From Cinclus cinclus (lineage: Eukaryota; Chordata; Aves; Passeriformes; Cinclidae): 64,000 bases of DNA. Made by a program: the position numbers and the translations under genes. The stretch covers positions 248,001-312,000 of the forward strand of contig NW_026912121.1 in assembly GCF_963662255.1 (NCBI RefSeq). Reading direction: 5' to 3'. This document shows positions 26,199 to 39,413 of the stretch, piece after piece. The notes beneath the pieces were generated by a model. That model worked only from the letters and a program-made list of their open reading frames with translations, searched no databases and was not told the origin of the DNA. Each line of letters begins with the position of its first letter. Within the stretch, counting starts at the first letter, position 1.

Positions 26199-27080
26199 AT
26201 GCATTGTGACAGCACAGGGGTTAAGAGAAGCAAGGAACCATTGTGACCCAATGCAGGCTAACAATCTAAGAATCCCTTTTGAAACCAGGGGGCGCAAAAG
26301 CACCACGGATGAACTCTGACAGCATGGGGACCTATAGAAGCAAGGAACCATTATGACACCATGAAGGCCAAGAATCAAATGATTCATTGTAAGACCAAAT
26401 GGCCTAAAAGGGCTTGGAATGCATTGTGACAGCACAGAGGTTAAGAGAAGCAAGGAACCATTGTGACCCAATGCAGGCTAACACTCTAATGATCCCTTCT
26501 GGCACCAGGGGGTATATAAAGGGCCAGGGATGGATTGTTGCAGCACGGGGACCAATAGAAGCAAGGATCTATTATGCCACCATGAAGGCCAAGAATCAAA
26601 TGGTTCATTGTAAGACCAAGTGGCCTAAAAGGGCTTGGAATGCATTGTGACAGCACAGAGGTTAAGAGAAGCAAGGAACCATTGTGACCCTATGCAGGCT
26701 AACAATCTAATGATCCCTTGTGGCACCAGGGGGTATAAAAAGGGCCAGGGATGGATTGTTACAGCACGGGGACCAATAGAATCAAGGATCTATTATGCCA
26801 CCGTGGAGGCCAAGAATCAAATGATTCATTGTGACATCAAGTGGCCTAAAAGGGCATGGGATGCATTGTGACAGCACAGGGGTTAAGAGAAGCAAGGAAC
26901 CATTGTGACCCAATGGAGGCTAATAATCCCAGGATCCCATTTGACTCCAGGGGGCGTAAAAGGGCCAGGGATGAGTTGTGACAGCATGGGGCCCAATAGA
27001 AACAAGGAACCATTATGACAGCATGGAGGCCAAGAATCAAATGATTCATTGTGACATCAAGCGGCCTAAAAGGGCATGGG
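26199..27080 (+). repeat. HOR A trailing partial copy (a b b c)
   Basis: Four monomers continue HOR A at the 4,626-bp offset and then stop. The next monomer should be d (as at 22,440) but is e. The switch lies in the shared stretch CCACAGAGGTAAAGAG. The same a b b c followed by e d ends the HOR B domain at 36,334, at an offset of 9,254 bp. Confidence 0.88.
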
Positions 27081-27962
27081 ATGCATTGTGACACCACAGA
27101 GGTAAAGAGAAGCAAGGAACCATTGTGACCCAATGCAGGCTAACAATCTAATGATCCCTTGTGACAACAAAGGGCCTAAAAGGGCCAGGGATGGATTGTT
27201 ACAGCACAGGGACCAATAGAAGCAAGGATCTATTATGCCACCATGGAGGCCAAGAATCAAATAATTCATTGTGACATCAAGTGGCCTAAAAGGGCATGGG
27301 ATGCATTGTGACACCACAGAGGTAAAGAGAAGCAAGGATCCATTGTGACCCAATGCAGGCTAACAACCTAATGATCCCTTTTGACACCAATGGGCCTAAA
27401 ATGGACAGGGATGTATTGTGAAAGCATGGGGCCCAATTAAAACCTGGTACAATTTACGCCACCATGGAGGCCAAGAATCAAATGATTCATTGTGACATCA
27501 AGTGGCCTAAAAGGGCATGGGATGCATTGTGACAGCACAGGTGTTAAGAGAAGCAAGGAACCATTGTGACCCAATGCAGGCTAACAATCTAATGATCCCT
27601 TGTGGCACCAGGGGGTTTAAAAAGGGCCAGGGATGGATTGTTACAGCACGGGGACCAATAGAAGCAAGGATCTATTATGCCACCATGGAGGCCAAGAAAC
27701 AAATAATTCATTGTGACATCAAGTGGCCTAAAAGTGCATGGGATGCATTGTGACAGCACAGGGGTTAAGAGAAGCAAGGATCCATTGTGACCCAATGGAG
27801 GCTAACAATCTAATGATCCCTTTTGACACCAATGGGCCTAAAAGTGGCAGGGATGTATTGTGAAAGCATGGGGCCCAATTAAAACCTGGTACAATTACGC
27901 CATCATGGAGGCCAAGAATCAAATGATTCATTGCGACATTAAGTGGCCTAAAAGGGCATGGG
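27081..27962 (+). repeat. Transition block between HOR A and HOR B (e d b d)
   Basis: Four monomers that do not fit the HOR A order. The e monomer looks identical to those at 5,715 and 36,335. The d monomer carries AACAACCTAATG, seen otherwise only at about 36,616. The b monomer has GTTTAAAAAGGG, as at about 4,265 and 7,348, so this block and the start of HOR B resemble the left edge of HOR A rather than the neighbouring copy 4. Confidence 0.8.
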
Positions 27963-30900
27963 ATGCATTGTGACAGCACAGGGGTTAAGAGAAGCAAGGA
28001 ACCATTGTGACCCAATGCAGGCTAACAATCTAAGAATCCCTTTTGAAACCAGGGGGCGCAAAAGCACCACGGATGAACTCTGACAGCATGGGGACCTATA
28101 GAAGCAAGGAACCATTATGACACCATGAAGGCCAAGAATCAAATGATTCATTGTAAGACCAAGTGGCCTAAAAGGGCTTGGAATGCATTGTGACAGCACA
28201 GAGGTTAAGAGAAGCAAGGAAACATTGTGACCCAATGCAGGCTAACACTCTAATGATCCCTTCTGGCACCAGGGGGTATATAAAGGGCCAGGGATGGATT
28301 GTTGCAGCACGGGGACCAATAGAAGCAAGGATCTATTATGCCACCATGAAGGCCAAGAATCAAATGGTTCATTGTAAGACCAAGTGGCCTAAAAGGGCTT
28401 GGAATGCATTGTGACAGCACAGAGGTTAAGAGAAGCAAGGAACCATTGTGACCCTATGCAGGCTAACAATCTAATGATCCCTTGTGGCACCAGGGGGTAT
28501 AAAAAGGGCCAGGGATGGATTGTTACAGCACGGGGACCAATAGAATCAAGGATCTATTATGCCACCGTGGAGGCCAAGAATCAAATGATTCATTGTGACA
28601 TCAAGTGGCCTAAAAGGGCATGGGATGCATTGTGACAGCACAGGGGTTAAGAGAAGCAAGGATCCATTGTGACCCAATGGAGGCTAATAATCCCAGGATC
28701 CCATTTGACACCAGGGGGCGTAAAAGGGCCAGGGATGAGTTGTGACAGCATGGGGCCCAATAGAAACAAGGAACCATTATGACAGCATGGAGGCCAAGAA
28801 TCAAATGATTCATTGTGACATCAAGCGGCCTAAAAGGGCATGGGATGCATTGTGACACCACAGAGGTAAAGAGAAGCAAGGATCCATTGTGACCCAATGC
28901 AGGCTAAGAATCTAATGATCCTTTGTGACACCAATGGGCCTTAAAGGGGCAGGGATGATTTGTGAAAGCATGGGGCCCCAGTAAATCCTGGTACAATTAT
29001 GCCACCATGGAGGCCAAGAATCAAATGGTTCATTGTGACATCAAGTGGCCTAAAAGGGCATGGGATGCATTGTGACAGCACAGGTGTTAAGAGAAGCAAG
29101 GAACCATTGTGACCCAATGCAGGCTAACAATCTAATGATCCCTTGTGGCACCAGGGGGTATAAAAAGGGCCAGGGATGGATTGTTACAGCACGGGGACCA
29201 ATAGAAGCAAGGATCTATTATGCCACCGTGGAGGCCAAGAAACAAATAATTCATTGTAACATCAAGTGGCCTAAAAGTGCATGGGATGCATTGTGACAGC
29301 ACAGGGGTTAAGAGAAGCAAGGATCCATTGTGACCCAATGGAGGCTAACAATCTAATGATCCCTTTTGACACCAATGGGCCTAAAAGGGGCAGGGATGTA
29401 TTGTGAAAGCATGGGGCCCAATTAAAACCTGGTACAATTACGCCATCATGGAGGCCAAGAATCAAATGATTCATTGCAACATTAAGTGGCCTAAAAGGGC
29501 ATGGGATGCATTGTGACAGCACAGGGGTTAAGAGAAGCAAGGAACCATTGTGACCCAATGCAGGCTAACAATCTAATGATCCCTTGTGACAACAAAGGGC
29601 CTAAAAGGGCCAGGGATGGATTGTTACAGCACAGGGACCAATAGAAACAAGGATCTATTATGCCACCATGGAGGCCAAGAATCAAATAATTCATTGTGAC
29701 ATCAAGTGGCCTAAAAGGGCATGGGATGCATTGTGACACCACAGAGGTAAAGAGAAGCAAGGATCCATTGTGACCCAAGGCAGGCTAACAATCTAATGAT
29801 CCCTTTTGACACCAATGGGCCTAAAAGGGCAGGGATGTATTGTGAAAGCATGGGGCCCAATTAAAACCTGGTACAATTTACGCCACCATGGAAGCCAAGA
29901 ATCAAATGATTCATTGTGACATCAAGTGGCCTAAAAGGGCATGGGATGCATTGTGACACCACAGGGGTTAAGAGAAACAAGGCACCATTGTAACCCAATG
30001 CAGGCAAACAATCTAAGAATCCCTTTTGACACCAGGGGGCGCAAAAGGACCACGGATGAACTCTGACAGCATGGGGAGCTATAGAAGCAAGGAACCATTA
30101 TGACACCATGAAGGCCAAGAATCAAATGATTCATTGTGACATCAAGTGGCCTAAAAGGGCTTGGAATGCATTGTGACACCACAGAGGTAAAGAGAAGCAA
30201 GGAACCATTGTGACCCAATGCAGGCTAACAATCTAATGATCCCTTGTGGCACCAGGGGGTATAAAAAGGGCCAGGGATGGATTCTTACAGCACGGGGACC
30301 AATAGAAGCAAGGATCTATTATGCCACAGTGGAGGCCAAGAATCAAATGATTCATTGTGACATCAAGTGGCCTAAAAGGGCATGGGATGCATTGTGACAC
30401 CACAGGGGTTAAGAGAAGCAAGGAACCATTGTGACCCAATGCAGGCTAACAATCTAATGATCCCTTGTGACACCAATGGGCCAAAAAGGGCCAGGCATGT
30501 ATTGTTACAGCACGGGGACCAATAGAAGCAAGGATCTATTATGCCACCATGGAGGCCAAGAATCAAATGATTCATTGTGACATCAAGTGGCCTAAAAGGG
30601 CATGGGATGCATTGTGACACCACAGGGGTTAAGAGATGCAAGGAACCATTGTGACCCAATGCAGGCTAACAATCTCAGAATCCCTTTTGAAACCAGGGGG
30701 CGCAAAAGGACCACGGATGAACTCTGACAGCATGGGGACCTATAGAAGCAAGGAACCATTATGACACCATGAAGGCCAAGAATCAAATGGTTCATTGTAA
30801 GACCAAGTGGCCTAAAAGGGCTTGGAATGCATTGTGACAGCACAGAGGTTAAGAGAAGCAAGGAACCATTGTGACCCAATGCAGGCTAACAATCTAATGA

Positions 30901-31707
30901 TCCCTTGTGACACCAGGGGATCTAAAAAGGGCCAGGGATGGATTGTTACAGCACGGGGACAAATAGAAGCAAGGATCTATTATGCCACCGTGGAGGCCAA
31001 GAATCAAATGATTCATTGTGACATCATGTGGCCTAAAAGGGCATGGGATGCATTGTGACAGCACAGGCGTTAAGAGAAGCAAGGATCCATTGTGACCCAA
31101 TGGAGGCTAACAATCTAATGATCCCTTGTGACACCAATGGGCCTAAAAGGGGCAGGGATGATTTGTGAAAGCATGGGGCCCCAGTAAAACCTGGTACAAT
31201 TATGCCACCATGGAGGCCAAGAATCAAATGATTCATTGTGACATCAAGTGGCCTAAAAGGGCATGGGATGCATTGTGACAGCACAGGGGTTAAGAGAAGC
31301 AAGGAACCATTGTGACCCAATGGAGGCTAATAATCCCAGGATCCCATTTGACACCAGGGGGCTTAAAAGGGTCAGGGATGAATTGTTACAGCATGGAGCC
31401 CAATAGAAACAAGGAACCATTATGACACCATGGTGGTCAAGAATCAAATGATTCATTGTGACATCAAGTGGCCTAAAAGGGCATGGGATGCATTGTGACA
31501 CCACAGGGGTTAAGAGAAGCAAGGAAACATTGTGACCCAATGCAAGCTAACAATCTAATGATCCCTTTTGACACCAATGGGCCTAAAAGGGGCAGGGATG
31601 TATTGTGAAAGCATGGGGCCCAATTAAAACCTGGTACAATTACGCCATCATGGAGGCAAAGAATCAAATAATTCATTGCGACATTAAGTGGCCTAAAAGG
31701 GCATGGG
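27963..31707 (+). repeat. HOR B copy 1 (17-mer, 3,745 bp)
   Basis: Order is a b b c d b d e d a b e a b d c d; 17 x 220 plus 5 (five b monomers) equals 3,745. It is the 21-mer with the pair c d and the pair d b missing from the end of the unit. The last c corresponds to the second c of HOR A (it shares the TGGTGGTCAAG variant near 31,431). The last d appears chimeric: its start resembles the d before the lost b, and its end resembles the final d of HOR A (AGGCAAAGAATC). Confidence 0.88.
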
Positions 31708-34700
31708 ATGCATTGTGACAGCACAGGGGTTAAGAGAAGCAAGGAACCATTGTGACCCAATGCAGGCTAACAATCTAAGAATCCCTTTTGAAACCAGGGG
31801 GCGCAAAAGCACCACGGATGAACTCTGACAGCATGGGGACCTATAGAAGCAAGGAACCATTATGACACCATGAAGGCCAAGAATCAAATGATTCATTGTA
31901 AGACCAAATGGCCTAAAAGGGCTTGGAATGCATTGTGACAGCACAGAGGTTAAGAGAAGCAAGGAACCATTGTGACCCAATGCAGGCTAACAATCTAATG
32001 ATCCCTTCTGGCACCAGGGGGTATATAAAGGGCCAGGGATGGATTGTTGCAGCACGGGGACCAATAGAAGCAAGGATCTATTATGCCACCATGAAGGCCA
32101 AGAATCAAATGGTTCATTGTAAGACCAAGTGGCCTAAAAGGGCTTGGAATGCATTGTGACAGCACAGAGGTTAAGAGAAGCAAGGAACCATTGTGACCCT
32201 ATGCAGGCTAACAATCTAATGATCCCTTGTGGCACCAGGGGGTATAAAAAGGGCCAGGGATGGATTGTTACAGCACGGGGACCAATAGAATCAAGGATCT
32301 ATTATGCCACCGTGGAGGCCAAGAATCAAATGATTCATTGTGACATCAAGTGGCCTAAAAGGGCATGGGATGCATTGTGACAGCACAGGGGTTAAGAGAA
32401 GCAAGGATCCATTGTGACCCAATGGAGGCTAATAATCCCAGGATCCCATTTGACACCAGGGGGCGTAAAAGGGCCAGGGATGAGTTGTGACAGCATGGGG
32501 CCCAATAGAAACAAGGAACCATTATGACAGCATGGAGGCCAAGAATCAAATGATTCATTGTGACATCAAGCGGCCTAAAAGGGCATGGGATGCATTGTGA
32601 CACCACAGAGGTAAAGAGAAGCAAGGATCCATTGTGACCCAATGCAGGCTAAGAATCTAATGATCCTTTGTGACACCAATGGGCCTTAAAGGGGCAGGGA
32701 TGATTTGTGAAAGCATGGGGCCCCAGTAAATCCTGGTACAATTATGCCACCATGGAGGCCAAGAATCAAATGGTTCATTGTGACATCAAGTGGCCTAAAA
32801 GGGCATGGGATGCATTGTGACAGCACAGGTGTTAAGAGAAGCAAGGAACCATTGTGACCCAATGCAGGCTAACAATCTAATGATCCCTTGTGGCACCAGG
32901 GGGTATAAAAAGGGCCAGGGATGGATTGTTACAGCACGGGGACCAATAGAAGCAAGGATCTATTATGCCACCGTGGAGGCCAAGAAACAAATAATTCATT
33001 GTAACATCAAGTGGCCTAAAAGTGCATGGGATGCATTGTGACAGCACAGGGGTTAAGAGAAGCAAGGATCCATTGTGACCCAATGGAGGCTAACAATCTA
33101 ATGATCCCTTTTGACACCAATGGGCCTAAAAGGGGCAGGGATGTATTGTGAAAGCATGGGGCCCAATTAAAACCTGGTACAATTACGCCATCATGGAGGC
33201 CAAGAATCAAATGATTCATTGCAACATTAAGTGGCCTAAAAGGGCATGGGATGCATTGTGACAGCACAGGGGTTAAGAGAAGCAAGGAACCATTGTGACC
33301 CAATGCAGGCTAACAATCTAATGATCCCTTGTGACAACAAAGGGCCTAAAAGGGCCAGGGATGGATTGTTACAGCACAGGGACCAATAGAAACAAGGATC
33401 TATTATGCCACCATGGAGGCCAAGAATCAAATAATTCATTGTGACATCAAGTGGCCTAAAAGGGCATGGGATGCATTGTGACACCACAGAGGTAAAGAGA
33501 AGCAAGGATCCATTGTGACCCAAGGCAGGCTAACAATCTAATGATCCCTTTTGACACCAATGGGCCTAAAAGGGCAGGGATGTATTGTGAAAGCATGGGG
33601 CCCAATTAAAACCTGGTACAATTTACGCCACCATGGAAGCCAAGAATCAAATGATTCATTGTGACATCAAGTGGCCTAAAAGGGCATGGGATGCATTGTG
33701 ACACCACAGGGGTTAAGAGAAACAAGGCACCATTGTAACCCAATGCAGGCAAACAATCTAAGAATCCCTTTTGACACCAGGGGGCGCAAAAGGACCACGG
33801 ATGAACTCTGACAGCATGGGGAGCTATAGAAGCAAGGAACCATTATGACACCATGAAGGCCAAGAATCAAATGATTCATTGTGACATCAAGTGGCCTAAA
33901 AGGGCTTGGAATGCATTGTGACACCACAGAGGTAAAGAGAAGCAAGGAACCATTGTGACCCAATGCAGGCTAACAATCTAATGATCCCTTGTGGCACCAG
34001 GGGGTATAAAAAGGGCCAGGGATGGATTCTTACAGCACGGGGACCAATAGAAGCAAGGATCTATTATGCCACAGTGGAGGCCAAGAATCAAATGATTCAT
34101 TGTGACATCAAGTGGCCTAAAAGGGCATGGGATGCATTGTGACACCACAGGGGTTAAGAGAAGCAAGGAACCATTGTGACCCAATGCAGGCTAACAATCT
34201 AATGATCCCTTGTGACACCAATGGGCCAAAAAGGGCCAGGCATGTATTGTTACAGCACGGGGACCAATAGAAGCAAGGATCTATTATGCCACCATGGAGG
34301 CCAAGAATCAAATGATTCATTGTGACATCAAGTGGCCTAAAAGGGCATGGGATGCATTGTGACACCACAGGGGTTAAGAGATGCAAGGAACCATTGTGAC
34401 CCAATGCAGGCTAACAATCTCAGAATCCCTTTTGAAACCAGGGGGCGCAAAAGGACCACGGATGAACTCTGACAGCATGGGGACCTATAGAAGCAAGGAA
34501 CCATTATGACACCATGAAGGCCAAGAATCAAATGGTTCATTGTAAGACCAAGTGGCCTAAAAGGGCTTGGAATGCATTGTGACAGCACAGAGGTTAAGAG
34601 AAGCAAGGAACCATTGTGACCCAATGCAGGCTAACAATCTAATGATCCCTTGTGACACCAGGGGATCTAAAAAGGGCCAGGGATGGATTGTTACAGCACG

Positions 34701-35452
34701 GGGACAAATAGAAGCAAGGATCTATTATGCCACCGTGGAGGCCAAGAATCAAATGATTCATTGTGACATCATGTGGCCTAAAAGGGCATGGGATGCATTG
34801 TGACAGCACAGGCGTTAAGAGAAGCAAGGATCCATTGTGACCCAATGGAGGCTAACAATCTAATGATCCCTTGTGACACCAATGGGCCTAAAAGGGGCAG
34901 GGATGATTTGTGAAAGCATGGGGCCCCAGTAAAACCTGGTACAATTATGCCACCATGGAGGCCAAGAATCAAATGATTCATTGTGACATCAAGTGGCCTA
35001 AAAGGGCATGGGATGCATTGTGACAGCACAGGGGTTAAGAGAAGCAAGGAACCATTGTGACCCAATGGAGGCTAATAATCCCAGGATCCCATTTGACACC
35101 AGGGGGCTTAAAAGGGTCAGGGATGAATTGTTACAGCATGGAGCCCAATAGAAACAAGGAACCATTATGACACCATGGTGGTCAAGAATCAAATGATTCA
35201 TTGTGACATCAAGTGGCCTAAAAGGGCATGGGATGCATTGTGACACCACAGGGGTTAAGAGAAGCAAGGAAACATTGTGACCCAATGCAAGCTAACAATC
35301 TAATGATCCCTTTTGACACCAATGGGCCTAAAAGGGGCAGGGATGTATTGTGAAAGCATGGGGCCCAATTAAAACCTGGTACAATTACGCCATCATGGAG
35401 GCAAAGAATCAAATAATTCATTGCGACATTAAGTGGCCTAAAAGGGCATGGG
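31708..35452 (+). repeat. HOR B copy 2 (17-mer, 3,745 bp)
   Basis: Repeats copy 1 at a constant 3,745-bp offset, with shared private variants such as GGGGAGCTATAG (30,075 and 33,820), GATCTAAAAAGG (about 30,919 and 34,664) and GCAACATTAAG. I noticed very few differences. One is in the second monomer, which reads AACACTC at 28,244 but AACAATC at 31,989. Confidence 0.88.
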
Positions 35453-36334
35453 ATGCATTGTGACAGCACAGGGGTTAAGAGAAGCAAGGAACCATTGTGA
35501 CCCAATGCAGGCTAACAATCTAAGAATCCCTTTTGAAACCAGGGGGCGCAAAAGCACCACGGATGAACTCTGACAGCATGGGGACCTATAGAAGCAAGGA
35601 ACCATTATGACACCATGAAGGCCAAGAATCAAATGATTCATTGTAAGACCAAATGGCCTAAAAGGGCTTGGAATGCATTGTGACAGCACAGAGGTTAAGA
35701 GAAGCAAGGAACCATTGTGACCCAATGCAGGCTAACAATCTAATGATCCCTTCTGGCACCAGGGGGTATATAAAGGGCCAGGGATGGATTGTTGCAGCAC
35801 GGGGACCAATAGAAGCAAGGATCTATTATGCCACCATGAAGGCCAAGAATCAAATGGTTCATTGTAAGACCAAGTGGCCTAAAAGGGCTTGGAATGCATT
35901 GTGACAGCACAGAGGTTAAGAGAAGCAAGGAACCATTGTGACCCTATGCAGGCTAACAATCTAATGATCCCTTGTGGCACCAGGGGGTATAAAAAGGGCC
36001 AGGGATGGATTGTTACAGCACGGGGACCAATAGAATCAAGGATCTATTATGCCACCGTGGAGGCCAAGAATCAAATGATTCATTGTGACATCAAGTGGCC
36101 TAAAAGGGCATGGGATGCATTGTGACAGCACAGGGGTTAAGAGAAGCAAGGATCCATTGTGACCCAATGGAGGCTAATAATCCCAGGATCCCATTTGACA
36201 CCAGGGGGCGTAAAAGGGCCAGGGATGAGTTGTGACAGCATGGGGCCCAATAGAAACAAGGAACCATTATGACAGCATGGAGGCCAAGAATCAAATGATT
36301 CATTGTGACATCAAGCGGCCTAAAAGGGCATGGG
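35453..36334 (+). repeat. HOR B trailing partial copy (a b b c)
   Basis: Four monomers continue HOR B at the 3,745-bp offset, then the order breaks into e d exactly as at the end of HOR A. Together with 36,335-36,774 it forms a boundary block repeated from 26,199-27,521. Confidence 0.85.
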
Positions 36335-39300
36335 ATGCATTGTGACACCACAGAGGTAAAGAGAAGCAAGGAACCATTGTGACCCAATGCAGGCTAACAA
36401 TCTAATGATCCCTTGTGACAACAAAGGGCCTAAAAGGGCCAGGGATGGATTGTTACAGCACAGGGACCAATAGAAGCAAGGATCTATTATGCCACCATGG
36501 AGGCCAAGAATCAAATAATTCATTGTGACATCAAGTGGCCTAAAAGGGCATGGGATGCATTGTGACACCACAGAGGTAAAGAGAAGCAAGGATCCATTGT
36601 GACCCAATGCAGGCTAACAACCTAATGATCCCTTTTGACACCAATGGGCCTAAAAGGGCAGGGATGTATTGTGAAAGCATGGGGCCCAATTAAAACCTGG
36701 TACAATTTACGCCACCATGGAGGCCAAGAATCAAATGATTCATTGTGACATCAAGTGGCCTAAAAGGGCATGGGATGCATTGTGACACCACAGGGGTTAA
36801 GAGAAACAAGGCACCATTGTAACCCAATGCAGGCAAACAATCTAAGAATCCCTTTTGACACCAGGGGGCGCAAAAGGACCACGGATGAACTCTGACAGCA
36901 TGGGGAGCTATAGAAGCAAGGAACCATTATGACACCATGAAGGCCAAGAATCAAATGGTTCATTGTGACATCAAGTGGCCTAAAAGGGCTTGGAATGCAT
37001 TGTGACACCACAGAGGTTAAGAGAAGCAAGGAACCATTGTGACCCAATGCAGGCTAACAATCTAATGATCCCTTGTGGCACCAGGGGGTATAAAAAGGGC
37101 CAGGGATGGATTCTTACAGCACGGGGACCAATAGAAGCAAGGATCTATTATGCCACAGTGGAGGCCAAGAATCAAATGGTTCATTGTGACATCAAGTGGC
37201 CTAAAAGGGCATGGGATGCATTGTGACACCACAGAGGTTAAGAGAAGCAAGGATCCATTGTGACCCAATGCAGGCTAACAATCTAAGAATCCCTTTTGAA
37301 ACCAGGGGGCGCAAAAGCACCACGGATGAACTCTGACAGCATGGGGACCTATAGAAGCAAGGAACCATTATGACACCATGAAGGCCAAGAATCAAATGAT
37401 TCATTGTGACATCAAGTGGCCTAAAAGGGCATGGGATGCATTGTGACACCACAGGGGTTAAGAGAAGCAAGGAACCATTGTGACCCAATGTAGGCTAACA
37501 ATCAAAGAATCCCTTTTGACACCAGGTGGCGCAGAAGGACCACGGAAGAACTCTGACAGCATGGGGAGCTATAGAAGCAAGGAACCATTATGACACCATG
37601 AAGTCCAAGAATCAAATGGTTCATTGTAAGACCAAGTGGCCTAAAAGGGCTTGGAATGCATTGTGACACCACAGAGGTTAAGAGAAGCTAGGAACCATTG
37701 TGACCCATTGCAGGCTAACAATCTAATGATCCCTTGTGACACCAGTGGGCCTAAAAGGGCCAGGGATGAATTGTTACAGCACGGGGACCAATAGAAGCAA
37801 GGATCTATTATGCCACCATGGAGGCCAAGAATCAAATAATTCATTGTGACATCAGGTGGCCTAAAAGGGCATGGGATGCATTGTGACAGCACAGGGGTTA
37901 AGAGAAGCAAGGATCCATTGTGACCCAATGGAGGCTAATAATCCCAGGATCCCATTTGACACCAGGGGGCGTAAAAGGGCCAGGGATGAATTGTGACACA
38001 TGGGGCCCAATAGAAACAAGGAAGCATTATGACACCATGGAGGCCAAGAATCAAATGATTCATTGTGACATCAAGTGGCCTAAAAGGGCATGGGATGCAT
38101 TGTGACAGCACAGGGGTTAAGAGAAGCAAGGAACCATTGTGACCCAATGCAGGCTAACAATCTAATGATCCCTTGTGACACCAATGGGCCTAAAAGGGCC
38201 AGGGATGAATTGTTACAGCACGGGGACCAATAGAAGCAAGGATCTATTATGCCACCGTGGAGGCCAAGAATCAAATAATTCATTGTGACATCAAGTGGCC
38301 TAAAAGGGCATGGGATGCATTGTGACAGCACAGGGGTTAAGAGAAGCAAGGATCCATTGTGACCCAATGCAGGCTAACAATCTAATGATCCCTTGTGACA
38401 CCAATGGGCCTAAAAGGGTCAGGGATGCTTTGTGAAAGCATGGGGCCCAATAGAAACCTCGTACAATTACGCCACCATGGAGGCCAAGAATCAAATGATT
38501 CATTGTGACATCAGGTGGCCTAAAAGGGCATGGGATGCATTGTGACACCACAGAGGTTAAGAGAAGCAAGGAAACATTGAGACCCAATGCAGGCTAACAA
38601 TCTAATGATCCCTTGTGGCACCGGGGGTATAAAAAGGGCCAGGGATGAATTGATACGGCACGGGGACCAATAGATGCAAGGATCTATTATGCCACCATGG
38701 AGGCCAAGAATCAAATGATTCATTGTGACATCAAGTGGCCTAAAAGGGCATGGGATGCATTGTGACACCACAGGGGTTAAGAGAAGCAGGGATCCATTGT
38801 GACCCAATGCAGGCTAACAATCTAATGATCCCTTTTGACACCAATGGGCCTAAAAGGGGCAGAGATGTATTGTGAAAGCATGGGGCCCAATTAAAACCTG
38901 GTACAATTACGCCATCAGGGAGGCCAAGAATCAAATGATTCATTGTGACATCAAGTGGCCTAAAAGGGCATGGGATGCATTGCGACACCACAGGGGTTAA
39001 GAGAACCAAGGAACCATTGTGACCCAATGCAGGCTAACAATCTAAGAATCCCTTTTGACACCAGGGGGCGAAAAAGGACCACGGATGAACTCTGACAGCA
39101 TGGGGACCTATAGAAGCAAGGAACCATTATGACACCATGAAGGCCTAGAATCAAATCATTCATTGTGACATCAAGTGGCCTAAAAGGGCATGGGATGCAT
39201 TGTGACACCACAGAGGTTAAGAGAAGCAAGGAACCATTGTGACCCAATGCAGGCTAACAATCTAATGATCCCTTTTGACACCAGGGCTTGTAATAGGGCC

Positions 39301-39413
39301 AGGGATGCATTGTGGAAGCATGGTGCACAATAAAACATGGAAATACTATGAAACCATAGAGTCCAAGACTCAAATGATTCATTGTGACATCAAGTGGCCT
39401 AAAAGGGCATGGG
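36335..39413 (+). repeat. Irregular, least homogenised monomers
   Basis: Fourteen monomers in the order e d a b a a e c e d b d a, then a diverged unit, with no sustained HOR. Several have private changes: CAGGTGGCGCAGAAGG near 37,524, a one-base loss near 37,998 (GACACATGG for GACAGCATGG), and GATACGGCACGG near 38,650. Higher divergence between HOR domains is expected where homogenisation is weak. Confidence 0.8.
39195..39413 (+). repeat. Strongly diverged satellite monomer
   Basis: The outer parts are ordinary, but about 39,285-39,372 is unlike any class. It reads CAGGGCTTGTAATAGGG, then GTGGAAGCATGGTGCAC, AAACATGGAAATACTATG and CATAGAGTCCAAGACTC where all others have close matches to the class consensus. 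At 219 bp it keeps the monomer length and subunit spacing, so it descends from the same family. No second copy is visible in the window. Confidence 0.8.
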
